A model generated the notes under the pieces. That model was not told the DNA's origin. It searched no databases and saw only the letters and a program-made list of their open reading frames with translations. Made by a program: the position numbers and the translations under genes. From an uncultured Prevotella sp. (GTDB lineage Bacteria > Bacteroidota > Bacteroidia > Bacteroidales > Bacteroidaceae), in assembly GCA_937922435.1 (NCBI GenBank), contig CAKZVT010000040.1, positions 139,169-203,168 on the forward strand: a stretch of 64,000 bases of DNA, read 5' to 3'. Shown piece by piece: positions 17,913 through 27,200 of the stretch (within the stretch, counting starts at the first letter, position 1; each line of letters begins with the position of its first letter).

Positions 17913-19045
17913 ATGAGAAGAGTATTTGTTATTATGCTGTTGATTGCAACGGCTCTGAAACTTGAGGCGCAGAATTTTACAATCAAGGGCATTTTACCGA
18001 TGTCAGTAACGATACGCTGCTGATAAGTTATACCATGCGTGAGCCCGACGAGAAGGATATAGACGTTAAGGTGCCCGTCGATGCGGAAGGATGTTTCAAA
18101 TACAGTTGCGACATAGGGTATGCTTATGATGCGAGTCTTACGGTGCAGTCGAACGGCAATAAGTCGTTCCTGTTCTTTGTGCCGGATGAAAGCATTGAGA
18201 TAGAAGGCCCGTCGGTTTCAGACAATTACTGGACAATTGGCGGCAGCGAGTTTTATCAAAGGTGGGACAGCATGAGGCAGTCGATGCTGCCGATTTTAAG
18301 AGAGTTTGATGCGGCGGCAGCCAAGTATGAAAAGGGCGTGGCCGATGGGCTTGACAAAGAGATGCTGGCAGATGAAAGGAAAGCGGCCAATAGAGATATA
18401 AATAAAGGACTGTGGAAGATGGGGCACCAATATATAATGAGCCATCTTGACGACGAAGTTTCTGCCACAATCTTGTTGCGCCAAGATTACAGGGACGTAT
18501 TGCTGGCAATCAGGATGCTGTCTCCCGAAGTCAGGAACGGCCGCTTCAAAGACTATATTGATACGTTTGACGATTTGTTCTCACGGTTGGATAAAGAACA
18601 AAAGGCGGAAAAATCCGCAGTTTTGGAACTGAAAGAAGGACGGCGAGCACCTGATTTTACGTTGAAAGATACAGCCGGAAACGAGTTTACTCTAAGCTCC
18701 ATCTTCGGCAAAGGCAAGTATGTGGTTGTTGATTTCTGGGGTTCGTGGTGCTCGTGGTGTATCAATGGATTTCCAAAAATGCAGGAATATTACGATAAGT
18801 ATAGAAACAAACTGGATATAGTCGGCGTTGCCTGCTATGACAAGGAAGACAAATGGAAGGAGGCAGTAAGCAAGAACGGCATACCGTGGATTAACGTATT
18901 CTCGTCCGACGGCATTACGGAGGTGCGTTTCGGAGTGACAGCTTATCCGTATAAGGTCGTCATTTCACCTGACGGCAAGGTAGAAAAATGTTTTAGAGGA
19001 GAGACGGACGATTTTTACAAAATACTTGATGACAAGTTGAAATGA
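17913..19045 (+). pseudogene. TlpA/ResA-like thiol-disulfide oxidoreductase, frameshifted after the signal peptide
   Basis: The ATG at 17913 opens a clear signal peptide (MRRVFVIMLLIATALKLEA) followed by QNFTIKGILP, then runs into a TGA at 18021-18023. The adjacent frame, from GAT at 17999, continues the same protein (DVSNDTLLISYTMREPDEKD...) to 19045. One base is therefore missing near 17997-17999, or two are extra. The downstream part has an N-terminal beta-rich DUF4369-like domain, a helical region, and a C-terminal thioredoxin domain with the active-site motif WCSWC and cis-Pro segment AYPYK. Intact, it would be a periplasmic or membrane-anchored redox protein of about 377 residues. An internal ATG at 18035 would give a 336-residue protein without export signal. 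It could be a true pseudogene or a sequencing error. Confidence 0.85.
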
Positions 19046-19110
19046 TACTAGAGTTCTTTTGTTTGTCTTTTTATTCAATTTTCATATTGATTTAACTTTT
19101 GCTTGGAAAA

Positions 19111-19142
19111 TTTGGGTATGAAGATTATTTTGCGTAACTTTG
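19111..19142 (+). promoter_or_regulatory. tRNA-Arg promoter
   Basis: TTTG (19111-19114), exactly 20 bp, then TAACTTTG (19135-19142). This is consensus Bacteroidota spacing, ending 14 bp before the tRNA. Confidence 0.78.
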
Positions 19143-19156
19143 CACCCGATTTTATA

Positions 19157-19231
19157 GGTTCCGTAGCTCAGTTGGATTAGAGCAACGCCCTTCTAAGGCG
19201 TGGGTCTAGGGTTCGAATCCCTACGGAATCA
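19157..19231 (+). tRNA. tRNA-Arg (TCT)
   Basis: A 75-nt cloverleaf. The acceptor GGTTCCG/CGGAATC contains one G-T pair and the discriminator is A. The anticodon stem ACGCC/GGCGT has loop CTTCTAA, giving anticodon TCT. The T-arm AGGGTTCGAATCCCT is standard. No CCA is encoded. It has its own promoter and terminator. Confidence 0.96.
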
Positions 19232-19234
19232 CTG

Positions 19235-19262
19235 AAAGGGACGCTGCGAGATGTCCCTTTCT
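19235..19262 (+). terminator. tRNA-Arg terminator
   Basis: AAAGGGAC (19235-19242) pairs with GTCCCTTT (19253-19260) over a 10-base loop, 3 bp after the tRNA. Confidence 0.78.
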
Positions 19263-19459
19263 TGTTGATTGTCAATGAGTTATACTGTACATCAATTATA
19301 CGCAAACATATTAAAGTAGAAAAAGAGGATTTCTATAATTCTAAATATTTCTTACTATTTTGACGGATTAAAGCGTTTTTATATTATAACCAACAGCATG
19401 ACAATAGATAAAGAATTGCCACTTCAAATTGTGATGCCAACCGTGCCTGCACAGACTGC

Positions 19460-19584
19460 GAACAACGGCCTTTCACAACGCGAAAGGTCGCCTATGGCAA
19501 TCTGAAAGACCGTCTTTTGCAAAGCCAAACGCCGCATTTAGCCATTGGGAAAACGGCTAACAAACCTGCAAAATGCCGGATTTG
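19460..19584. repeat. 22-bp phased palindrome array C (6 units)
   Basis: Unit centres are 19467, 19489, 19511, 19533, 19555 and 19577, all exactly 22 bp apart. This is the longest array in the window and contains units such as GAAAGACCGTCTTTT. A further degenerate unit near 19597 is 2 bp out of phase. It occupies the convergent gap (19263-19884) between the tRNA-Arg terminator and the 3' end of the HAD gene; no gene is visible in that gap. Confidence 0.85.
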
Positions 19585-19757
19585 TATCTCAAAACAGGCT
19601 TTTGGGCTACCTTAAAACACCGCCGACACTGCACATTTTCACGTACACATTTACAACGTGCTGTATTCCAGCACATTACAAATGCACACTTAGAATGGCG
19701 TTATTCATGACCGGCTGACGTAAAATCTGCGACAGCGGCCTTCTCGTGAACATAAAA

Positions 19758-19801
19758 AATCACAATGTAAGCAAACCTGCAATTTGTCTTACATTGTGAT
19801 T
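19758..19801. terminator. Hairpin downstream of HAD gene, probably bidirectional terminator
   Basis: A 14-bp perfect stem, 19758-19771 / 19788-19801, with a 16-base loop. An A run on the left makes a T run on the minus strand, so it best serves the minus-strand HAD gene, which ends 84 bp away. Confidence 0.7.
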
Positions 19802-19884
19802 ATAACGAATATAGGAGCCTCTGCCAATCCATTCCAAGCACAAGCTCGACACGCTATTGCTTACTGCCTACATTGCACACGGCT

Positions 19885-20514
19885 TCATTTGCCGCCCGCC
19901 AACATTGCAAAAAGCGCGGCCGTCCAGTCCTCGCCGTTCCTCGGGCACATGGTGTTGAAGCCTAACTTGCGTGCGGTTTCGACGTTGCGCGACCCGTCGT
20001 CAACGAACAAGGACTCTTCTGGCAGGATGCGCTCATTCTCGATAATGGCCTGGAAAAACCTTGCGTCAGGCTTCATCACGCCAAGGCGGTAGCTAAGGTA
20101 AAGCGCATCGAAATAATTTTCAAGCGAGCCTTCACCGCCGTCAAAATCCTTTGTCAATGCCCAGCTCATCATAAACGGATTGGTGTTTGACAGGAGAATG
20201 AGGCGATAACCTTCGCCACGCAGCCGCTTTAACGCGTCAAGATTGCGCCGAGGAACTTCCTTACGGTAGCCAAGCCAACCGTATCTGCAATCGTCAAACG
20301 ACAACTCACGGCCGACAATGCGGCTCAACTCCGCGCGAAACTCATCCGCAGTAATCTTCCCCTCTTCCACATCTCCGAATATGCCTGTCTGCGTATAAGG
20401 GTCAAGCCTGCGCTCTATATCGGCTACGCCCAGCTCCTTAAAGCGGCGCAACGCTTCGTTTTGGTCGATTGTCATGATGACACCGCCAAGGTCGAATATC
20501 AAGTTTTTTATCAT
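19885..20514 (-). CDS. HAD-superfamily hydrolase (YihX-like phosphatase)
   Basis: A 209-residue cytoplasmic phosphatase of HAD subfamily IA. Motif I is LIFDLGGVIMTID, with the nucleophile Asp at residue 8; it is the DxGGV variant in which the second Asp is replaced, as in YihX/epoxide-hydrolase-like members. Motif II is LLSNTNP, motif III lysine is in MKPDARFF, and motif IV is FVDDGSRNVETA. An alpha-helical cap lies at residues 15-85. The substrate is not predictable; sugar-1-phosphates or FMN are typical of relatives. It is followed by a strong hairpin. Confidence 0.88.
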   Translation of the reverse strand: MIKNLIFDLGGVIMTIDQNEALRRFKELGVADIERRLDPYTQTGIFGDVEEGKITADEFRAELSRIVGRELSFDDCRYGWLGYRKEVPRRNLDALKRLRGEGYRLILLSNTNPFMMSWALTKDFDGGEGSLENYFDALYLSYRLGVMKPDARFFQAIIENERILPEESLFVDDGSRNVETARKLGFNTMCPRNGEDWTAALFAMLAGGK

Positions 20515-20621
20515 TGCTTATGGTTTTAAGGCCATACGGTTACAGGGGTTTACGGTCATAAGTACATACAACAAAGCATATATACTTACTCCTTTACTTC
20601 TTACTCCTTCCCTCCTACTCC

Positions 20622-21107
20622 TTAATAATGCTTTATGGCACGGTCCATTTCCCGGCGGTCTTCCTTCTCCTTCAGCGTCTGACGCTTGTCGTATTCTTTC
20701 TTTCCTTTGGCAAGGGCGATGTCTACTTTGGCGCGTCCCTTGCTGTCTATGAACACAAGCGTCGGCACGATGGTGAAGCCTACCTGCTTCGTGGCCTCCT
20801 GAAGCTTGTGGATTTCGCGCTTGGTAAGCAGCAGCTTGCGGTCGCGCTTGGCCTCGTGGTTGTTGTAAGAACCGAAAAAATACGGCGATATGTTCATGCC
20901 TTTCACCCAGATTTCGCCGTTGTGTATATAGCAATAGCTGTCTACCAGCGAGGCTTTGCCCATGCGGATAGACTTTATCTCTGTGCCAGTAAGCACGATG
21001 CCAGCCGTATAAGTCTCGACAAAGAAATACTCGAAAGAGGCTTTCTTGTTGCGTATGCTTACAGGACTTTTCTTTCTTATCTGTTCTTCTTCCTTGTTCA
21101 TTTTCAT
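20622..21107 (-). CDS. smpB: SsrA-binding protein
   Basis: Partner of tmRNA in trans-translation rescue of stalled ribosomes. The 161-residue protein has the beta-barrel core motifs (YFFVETYTAGIVLTGTEIKSIRMGKASL, IKGMNISPY-type segment, RDRKLLL) and the basic C-terminal tail (KGKKEYDKRQTLKEKEDRREMDRAIKHY), which inserts into the ribosome mRNA channel. Initiation at residue 3 is equally plausible. Located 107 bp upstream of the HAD gene on the same strand; the gap contains pyrimidine-rich ACTCCTT-type words. No ssrA gene is in the window. Confidence 0.95.
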   Translation of the reverse strand: MKMNKEEEQIRKKSPVSIRNKKASFEYFFVETYTAGIVLTGTEIKSIRMGKASLVDSYCYIHNGEIWVKGMNISPYFFGSYNNHEAKRDRKLLLTKREIHKLQEATKQVGFTIVPTLVFIDSKGRAKVDIALAKGKKEYDKRQTLKEKEDRREMDRAIKHY

Positions 21108-21202
21108 AGAAAGTTAGAGAGTTTGAAGAGTGGAAGTCATCAGCTATGCTTATAAGCAATAAGCAACTTTGGGATTTTCGCCCTTCACTCTTCACCCTTC
21201 AC

Positions 21203-21706
21203 TTAAATTATTTCCGCAAAACGGTCGATGTGCTCGTCTATGTAATGCGCAATTTCGCTTACCCAGCGCTCCTCGTTCTCTACAAATTCGTCGTCAAGGT
21301 CGTCAAACTTCGGGTATTTCTCAAACAGAGCCATAAACTCCTCGTCGGTGCATTCCTGCTCTATTTCCCTCCCATATTTTCTGAAAAGGCGACCTGCCTT
21401 GTTTACAAGCGAAGCCAAGTCTTCAAGCCCCCATGTCTTTACGGCCTTCGCAAACGGATTGAAAAAGACAAAAGGCCCATAACCGTTGTATATCAACTGC
21501 ACAAAGCCGCCGTCCATAACTTCATCATGCAAAATCTTGAATACGACCAATGTCATCTGGTCTGAATTCACATCCCGCATCGTTTCAGCCGTTACCTCAC
21601 CGCCTGAATAATCCATTATGGCATCATAGAAAACATTTACGAATTCATCCATACCGGCTTGGGCGGCTAACTGCACATCTACCTCGTTTATCTTTACAAC
21701 ATTCAT
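21203..21706 (-). CDS. DMP19-like (DUF4375) protein
   Basis: A 167-residue acidic protein. The central region (TLVVFKILHDEVMDGGFVQLIYNGYG..., then FAKAVKTWGLEDLASLVNKAGRLFRKYG) matches the DUF4375/DMP19 family. One member, from Neisseria, mimics DNA and binds a repressor (family knowledge; that function need not apply here). The C-terminus is strongly acidic (DEFVENEERWVSEIAHYIDEHID). It stands alone between smpB and a small conserved gene, 95 bp from smpB; that gap carries imperfect GAAGAGTG-type inverted words. Confidence 0.75.
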   Translation of the reverse strand: MNVVKINEVDVQLAAQAGMDEFVNVFYDAIMDYSGGEVTAETMRDVNSDQMTLVVFKILHDEVMDGGFVQLIYNGYGPFVFFNPFAKAVKTWGLEDLASLVNKAGRLFRKYGREIEQECTDEEFMALFEKYPKFDDLDDEFVENEERWVSEIAHYIDEHIDRFAEII

Positions 21707-21766
21707 AGCAAAAATGTCAATTCTTATTTTTTAGAGTATAAGCCTATATACTCATCTAAATTTTAA

Positions 21767-21985
21767 CTAAACCGTCAAGTTGTCCACCGTGGAACTCTCT
21801 ATAACCCATCGGTCTCTGTCCTTGGAGAGAACCACCGTTCCACCTATCCATTCAGTGAAAGGCAATTCACCATCAAGTCGGTAATAGCATACAACCATGC
21901 CTTCTTTGATTTCCAACACGCAAGGACTTATTGTTTCCGTACCTACTATCACCTTATTTACAGCAATCCGTCTATACCCTGCCAT
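21767..21985 (-). CDS. Small conserved beta-rich protein
   Basis: A 72-residue protein without recognised domain. It consists of alternating beta-strand-like segments (RIAVNKVIVGTE, GMVVCYYRLDG, GTVVLSKDRDRWVIESS) and probably forms a small beta-barrel or sandwich. It begins 7 bp after the DUF4296 gene stop, so it is the terminal gene of the ileS/DksA-like/lspA/DUF4296 block. Likely real because of that spacing and the conserved-looking beta pattern. Confidence 0.62.
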   Translation of the reverse strand: MAGYRRIAVNKVIVGTETISPCVLEIKEGMVVCYYRLDGELPFTEWIGGTVVLSKDRDRWVIESSTVDNLTV

Positions 21986-21992
21986 GCGTCCA

Positions 21993-23015
21993 TCATTTAC
22001 CGCCCGTTTTCTTTTCTACCTTTACAGGTTTGCTTTCAGACATCTTCAACGGGACATCAAGCTGTCTTACAGGCATTATTTTTCGTTCTGGCGTAACCAT
22101 TCCTTTATTATGTACAGGCATAGATGTAACGTTTTCTGCTGGCTTCCGCTTCTGATTTCCTTGCGTACTGTCACGCTGCACAGTTGCAGACTGCTGTGAT
22201 TGCTGCGGCAAGGCAACATTTTCCACACCGGCACTTCTCATTCTAACCATCCTGATGTTGTCGATAAACATCAGGCGAAGGGCGTTCCGGTCTTCATTGT
22301 CATCACGCATCCTTTTCCTATTACCCAAATAAATAAAGCCCCGGATGGCTTTTATTCCTTTACGGTTGACATCAGAGACCGTAACATTATAATTTGAATT
22401 GGCAGACATCCTGACAGTGCTGCTCGCCACACTGTCGTTCTTGAACTGAACAGCAAGGAGGGCGACACCTTCCTTCAACCCATCCTTGTAGACAAAATCC
22501 GCGTTAAAACTGAATATGATTTTGTCACCAGGATGATAAGTACTGTCTGCCGCCACTTCAAAAGTCATTACATTGTAAGGAGCGCAAGGCATCAACATTG
22601 CCGCTGACACACCGCGCCAAAGGTTTGACGTGTCGCGTGCCGAAGTCATGCCGCCATAACGACGGATTTCATTAGCAGAAGCACCTAACGCCATAGCCTC
22701 ATCTTCAAAACGTTCGGCAAGGTTTTCATAAATTCCATGCATCCTGTCGGCATGGCGCATGTAATATACAAGCGAAGAGTCGAATTCTGCCTGCGTAATG
22801 CCGTATTTACGCAACACAGCCTGCCTGTACAGCGTAACATTATAAGAAACATCACCACGCTCATCACCACCATTGGCTATACCGTCTGCAAGATGGAAGT
22901 CATACAATATGTCCTCAAACTCGTCAGGCTGTATATATTCGCGAGGCACTTGCGGCTTGCAAGAGAAAGCCAAGGCCAAGAGCAACAAGAATGGCACAAA
23001 GCGCAATGTTTTCAT
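21993..23015 (-). CDS. DUF4296-domain lipoprotein
   Basis: A 340-residue exported lipoprotein. The N-terminus MKTLRFVPFLLLLALAFSCK has a lipobox with Cys19. The DUF4296 domain follows at about residues 27-115 (YIQPDEFEDILYDFHLADGIA..., with AEFDSSLVYYMRHADRMHGIYENLAERF), then a beta-rich region and a basic, proline/glutamine-containing tail (280-340). The start overlaps the lspA stop by 4 bp (ATGA). Coupling of a lipoprotein to lipoprotein signal peptidase is a recurrent Bacteroidota arrangement; the function is unknown. Confidence 0.88.
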   Translation of the reverse strand: MKTLRFVPFLLLLALAFSCKPQVPREYIQPDEFEDILYDFHLADGIANGGDERGDVSYNVTLYRQAVLRKYGITQAEFDSSLVYYMRHADRMHGIYENLAERFEDEAMALGASANEIRRYGGMTSARDTSNLWRGVSAAMLMPCAPYNVMTFEVAADSTYHPGDKIIFSFNADFVYKDGLKEGVALLAVQFKNDSVASSTVRMSANSNYNVTVSDVNRKGIKAIRGFIYLGNRKRMRDDNEDRNALRLMFIDNIRMVRMRSAGVENVALPQQSQQSATVQRDSTQGNQKRKPAENVTSMPVHNKGMVTPERKIMPVRQLDVPLKMSESKPVKVEKKTGGK

Positions 23016-23647
23016 TTCTTTGAAAAGGATATTTTTGATAACTCCCTACGACAAAACAACAACATCATAATAACACCCACGCTGACACACGAATCGGCAA
23101 AATTGAATACCGGACTGAAGAAAACGAACTCGTTTCCACCACAGAATGGCATCCATTCAGGCCATGTCGATACAATAAGCGGGAAATAGAACATGTCAAC
23201 AACTTTTCCCATGAGGAATGGAGCATAGCCATGACCAAATGGAACAAAATAAGACACGTAATAAGGTGAAGAAGCATTGAATATCAATCCGTAAAACATG
23301 CAGTCAACGAGGTTGCCTATCGCCCCGGCAAAAACAAGCGTAAGGCAGACAATCCACAGCATACGCACCCTCCGTCTCAACTGTCTAAACAGATACCAGC
23401 CCAACGCAACAATGGCAACTATACGGAAAATACTAAGAACCAATTTGTTTATCATCGTCATGCCGAACGCCATGCCGTTGTTCTCGATGAAGCTGATGTA
23501 AAACCAATCGGTAACCCTTATACTCTCATGCAAGCACATGCCCGTCTTTACCGAAATCTTTATCCACTGGTCAATGACGAGCAATACAAGGGTCAATACA
23601 AGCACAATCAAAGCCCGTTTCTTATAAACATCCGATGCAACCATCAT
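23012..23647 (-). CDS. lspA: Lipoprotein signal peptidase (signal peptidase II)
   Basis: Aspartyl protease of the inner membrane that removes signal peptides from prolipoproteins. The 211-residue protein has four TM segments and both catalytic motifs, NLVDCMFYG and FNFADSCVSVG. It is longer than the E. coli enzyme because of a periplasmic insertion between the catalytic motifs, as in other Bacteroidota. It overlaps the DUF4296 lipoprotein gene downstream (ATGA). It lies 144 bp from the DksA-like gene, and that gap contains a 12-bp inverted repeat. Confidence 0.96.
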   Translation of the reverse strand: MMVASDVYKKRALIVLVLTLVLLVIDQWIKISVKTGMCLHESIRVTDWFYISFIENNGMAFGMTMINKLVLSIFRIVAIVALGWYLFRQLRRRVRMLWIVCLTLVFAGAIGNLVDCMFYGLIFNASSPYYVSYFVPFGHGYAPFLMGKVVDMFYFPLIVSTWPEWMPFCGGNEFVFFSPVFNFADSCVSVGVIMMLLFCRRELSKISFSKK

Positions 23648-23682
23648 TACGGGTACAATAGTTTACGTATAAAAACACTGAC

Positions 23683-23747
23683 GGAAAACCGGACATTACG
23701 GTCACCTTGAAACTGGACTGTAATTAATACGCAAAGTCCGGTTTTCC
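23683..23747. repeat. 12-bp inverted repeat between dksA-like gene and lspA
   Basis: GGAAAACCGGAC (23683-23694) is the exact complement of 23736-23747, with a 41-base loop. The minus-strand copy is followed by GTCAGTGTTTTTATAC. It could be an attenuator-like terminator for the DksA-like gene or a leader structure for lspA. Confidence 0.65.
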
Positions 23748-23791
23748 TAAAATACAAAAACGTTAAGTATTACAAATCTTTATCACCAGCC

Positions 23792-24172
23792 CTACTTTTT
23801 CCTGGCATTTTTCGATGCTACGCTCAATGTTGCGTGTGGGACTGCACGGAGACGCTCTTTAGGAATAAGCTCGCCCGTTATACGGTCTACACCGTAGGTC
23901 TTATTCTCAATCCTTACGATAGCAGCCTCAAGCCCCTGGATAAACTTCTGCAGACGGCTGGCCTGTTGTATCAGTTCCTCCTTGGTCTGCGTTGCACTGC
24001 CTTCCTCAAGCACCTTGTATGTAGGCGACGTATCGTCCACATCATTGCCGTCGGCATTCATCAGCGTCCTCATCATCTGGTTATAATCGCGTCTCGCCAG
24101 TTTGAGCTTCTCATTGATGATTCCCCTGAACTCCTCAAGTTCCTCATCGCTGTAACGTGTCTTTTCAGCCAT
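23792..24172 (-). CDS. DksA/TraR-type regulator lacking the zinc cysteines
   Basis: A 126-residue protein. The N-terminal helical coiled-coil arm (about residues 8-95) contains the DVDDTSPTYKVLEEGSATQ segment, matching the tip region of DksA-like proteins that enter the RNA polymerase secondary channel. The C-terminal module reads YGVDRITGELIPKERLRAVPHATL, the DksA finger layout (YGxCxxCGxxIxxxRLxAxPxAxxCxxC) with all four cysteines replaced. It therefore cannot bind zinc in the usual way. It sits in the ileS - DksA-like - lspA cluster common in Bacteroidota. An RNA polymerase target is inferred by homology. Confidence 0.85.
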   Translation of the reverse strand: MAEKTRYSDEELEEFRGIINEKLKLARRDYNQMMRTLMNADGNDVDDTSPTYKVLEEGSATQTKEELIQQASRLQKFIQGLEAAIVRIENKTYGVDRITGELIPKERLRAVPHATLSVASKNARKK

Positions 24173-24235
24173 AATATATATGTTTTAAAGTTAATGTTCA
24201 ACTCATGCAAAAACAATGTCTGCCAAGCACCCACT

Positions 24236-27200
24236 TCATGCCTTGGTGACATCAATGCGTACATTGAAGCCGTCCAAGTCAACCTCGTGACCGCCGTTTT
24301 TCACAATCGTGATACTGTCTGCAAGCACTTGCCCCTTTATGTAATCGGAGAACGAATCAACAGCCGCCTTTACACGGTCGTCAGGCGATATGCTTACGTT
24401 TACACGGTCGGTGATTTCCAGGCCGCAGTCTTTGCGGAGGTTTTGTATGCGGTTGATAAGCTCGCGCGCCATGCCTTCATTGCGCAGTTCATCATTGAGC
24501 TCAACCTCAAGAGCAACCGTCAGGTTGCCATCATTGGCCACAAGCCATCCGGGAATGTCCTCATTGATTATTTCAACGTCGTCCAATCCGACTGTAACAT
24601 TCTGTCCTTCAACATCAAACTGTATTTCACCAGTCCTCTCGAAAGCCACTATGTCAGCCTGGCCTAACGCATCCATTTGTGCGGCAATGCCCTTCATCAG
24701 TTTGCCGAACTTCTTGCCCATTGTACGGAAATTGCACTTCACTTTCTTCACAAGCACATCCGCACCATCGACAAACTTCAGCTCCTTGACATTTACCTCG
24801 TTCTCAATAAGACTCTTTACAGCCTCGATGCGTCTCTTCTGGATGTCGTCAACCGCAGGTATCATTATGCACTGAAGCGGCTGGCGCACCTTGATATTGA
24901 CCTTACGGCGCAGGGCCAGCACCATAGAAGTGATTTTCTGCGCCATCTTCATACGTGCTTCCAAGTCGCCGTCGATGAGACTGTCGTCTGCTTCAGGGAA
25001 CTTGTCAAGATGCACAGACACCTTGTTGCCACGGCCTGTTGCCCTTGTAAGGTCCATGTAAAGCTGGTCTGCATAGAACGGAGAGAACGGAGCAAGCAGC
25101 CTTGCAACGGTCTCAAGGCACGTGTACAAAGTCTCATAAGCGGAGAGCTTGTCCTTATCCATCTCCTTTCCCCAGAAACGTTTGCGGTTAAGGCGCACGT
25201 ACCAGTTGCTCAAATCGTCGTTTACAAATGCGTCGATAAGTCGCCCGGCGCGTGTTGGCTCGTAGTCGGCAAGAGCACAGTCAACACCTTTTACAAGCGA
25301 ATTAAGCTCCGACAATATCCACCTGTCTATCTCCAGACGCTCCGCAACAGGGATTTCCTCCTGTGAATAGTCGAAGCCGTCAACATTGGCATACAGGCTG
25401 AAGAACGAATATGTATTATACAACGTGCCGAAGAACTTGCGGCGCACTTCGTCCACACCGTTAGGGTCAAACTTGAGGTTGTCCCACGGCGACGAGTTTG
25501 TAAGCATATAGAAACGCACCGCGTCAGCACCGTATTTCTCTATTGTGTCAAACGGGTCAACGGCGTTGCCCAAACGCTTGCTCATCTTATTGCCTTTCGC
25601 GTCGAGCACGAGACCGCTCGAAATGACATTCTTGAACGCAACACTGTCAAACACCATAGTAGCGATGGCGTGCAGGGTGAAGAACCATCCGCGCGTCTGG
25701 TCTACTCCCTCGTTGATGAAATCGGCGGGGAACGCCGTGCGCTTGTCTACCGCGTCGGCATTCTCAAACGGATAGTGTATTTGCGCGTAAGGCATACTGC
25801 CCGAGTCGAACCAGACGTCTATCAAGTCAGTCTCGCGCTTCATGGGCTTGCCTGTCTTACTGCACAATATGATATTGTCAACATACGGGCGGTGGAGATC
25901 TATGCGGTCATAATTCTCCTGAGAATAATCACCGGGCACAAAGCCTTTGTCCTTCAACGGGTTTGACGGCATGAAGCCAGCCTCAACGCTCTTTTCTATC
26001 TCACCGTAAAGCTGCTCGAGCGAGCCGATGCACGTCTCGTTGCCGTCCTCGTCACGCCATACGGGAAGCGGAGTTCCCCAGAAGCGGCTACGGCTGAGAT
26101 TCCAGTCGTTAAGGTTTTCGAGCCAGTTGCCAAATCGCCCTGTACCAGTGCTTTCCGGCTTCCAGTTGATTGTCTTGTTCAGCTCTACCATCTTGTCTTT
26201 GCATGCGGTAGAGCGGATAAACCAACTGTCAAGGGGATAATATAGGATAGGTTTGTCCGTGCGCCAACAGTGAGGATAGTTGTGTACGTGCTTCTCAATT
26301 TTGAACGCCATGCCACGCGCCTTCAAGTCCATGCAGATGGTGATGTCGAGCGTCTCGTCCTTGTCTGTAAGCGTGTCGTCATACGCATTCTTGACGTAGC
26401 GGCCGGCATACTTGTTCCAGGCATCTACGTTGACATAATTCTTGACAAACGCCTCGTCAAGGTCGTCAACAACATAATACTTGCCTGTAAGGTCTACCAC
26501 AGGGCGCTGGTTACCTTTCTTGTCGACCAGCACTATTGGCGGAACGCCCGCTTTCTTAGCCACAAGAGCGTCATCCGCACCGAAATTCGGAGCAATGTGT
26601 ACTATGCCTGTACCGTCTTCCGTGGTAACATAATCGCCTTGGATTACGCGGAAAGCTCCGTCCTCCATCGGACTAATCAACGGCAGCAGCTGCTCATAGT
26701 GCATACCTACGAGGTCTGTCCCCTTGTAATGTCCTACTATATTATAAGGTATAACCTTATCGCCTTTCTTATAAGAAGCCAAGTCCGCGCCCTCACCTTC
26801 CTGGTTGAAGTAAGACTTTAACAAAACTTCCGCTAGCACCACAGTTACCGGCTCGCCCGAATACGGGTTATATGTGCGTACAGCTACGTAATCGATGTTA
26901 GGGCCAACGCACAGAGCCGAATTGGCCGCAAGTGTCCACGGGGTAGTGGTCCATGCCATAAAGTAAGGCTTACCCCACCCTGTCATCTCAGGCTTCGGGT
27001 CTTTCATTAGGAACTGCACCGTGGCTGTAGTGTCCTTAACATCGCGGTAGCATCCTGGCTGGTTAAGCTCATGGCTTGATAGGCCCGTGCCGGCCGCGGG
27101 TGAATATGGCTGTATGGTATAGCCCTTGTATAGCAGCCCCTTATCATAAAGCTGCTTCAAGAGCCACCAAAGGGTCTCAATGTACTTGTTGTCATACGTT

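Noticed and set aside
17732..17992. 86-codon minus-strand frame between rho and the thioredoxin gene
   Set aside because: It runs antisense through the signal-peptide codons of the frameshifted gene and the A/T-rich leader; no domain.
17999..18040. Programmed ribosomal frameshift in the thioredoxin gene
   Set aside because: No slippery heptamer or downstream pseudoknot is visible at the break; mutation or sequencing error is simpler.
19460..19584. CRISPR array
   Set aside because: The 22-bp period is too short. Both core and linker are conserved and palindromic, no 20-40 bp unique spacers exist, and no cas genes are present.
20522..20560. Additional phased array between HAD gene and smpB
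   Set aside because: Two possible units (around TTTTAAGGCCATACG and GGTTTACGGTCATAA) are 21 bp apart and poor matches; not enough to count.
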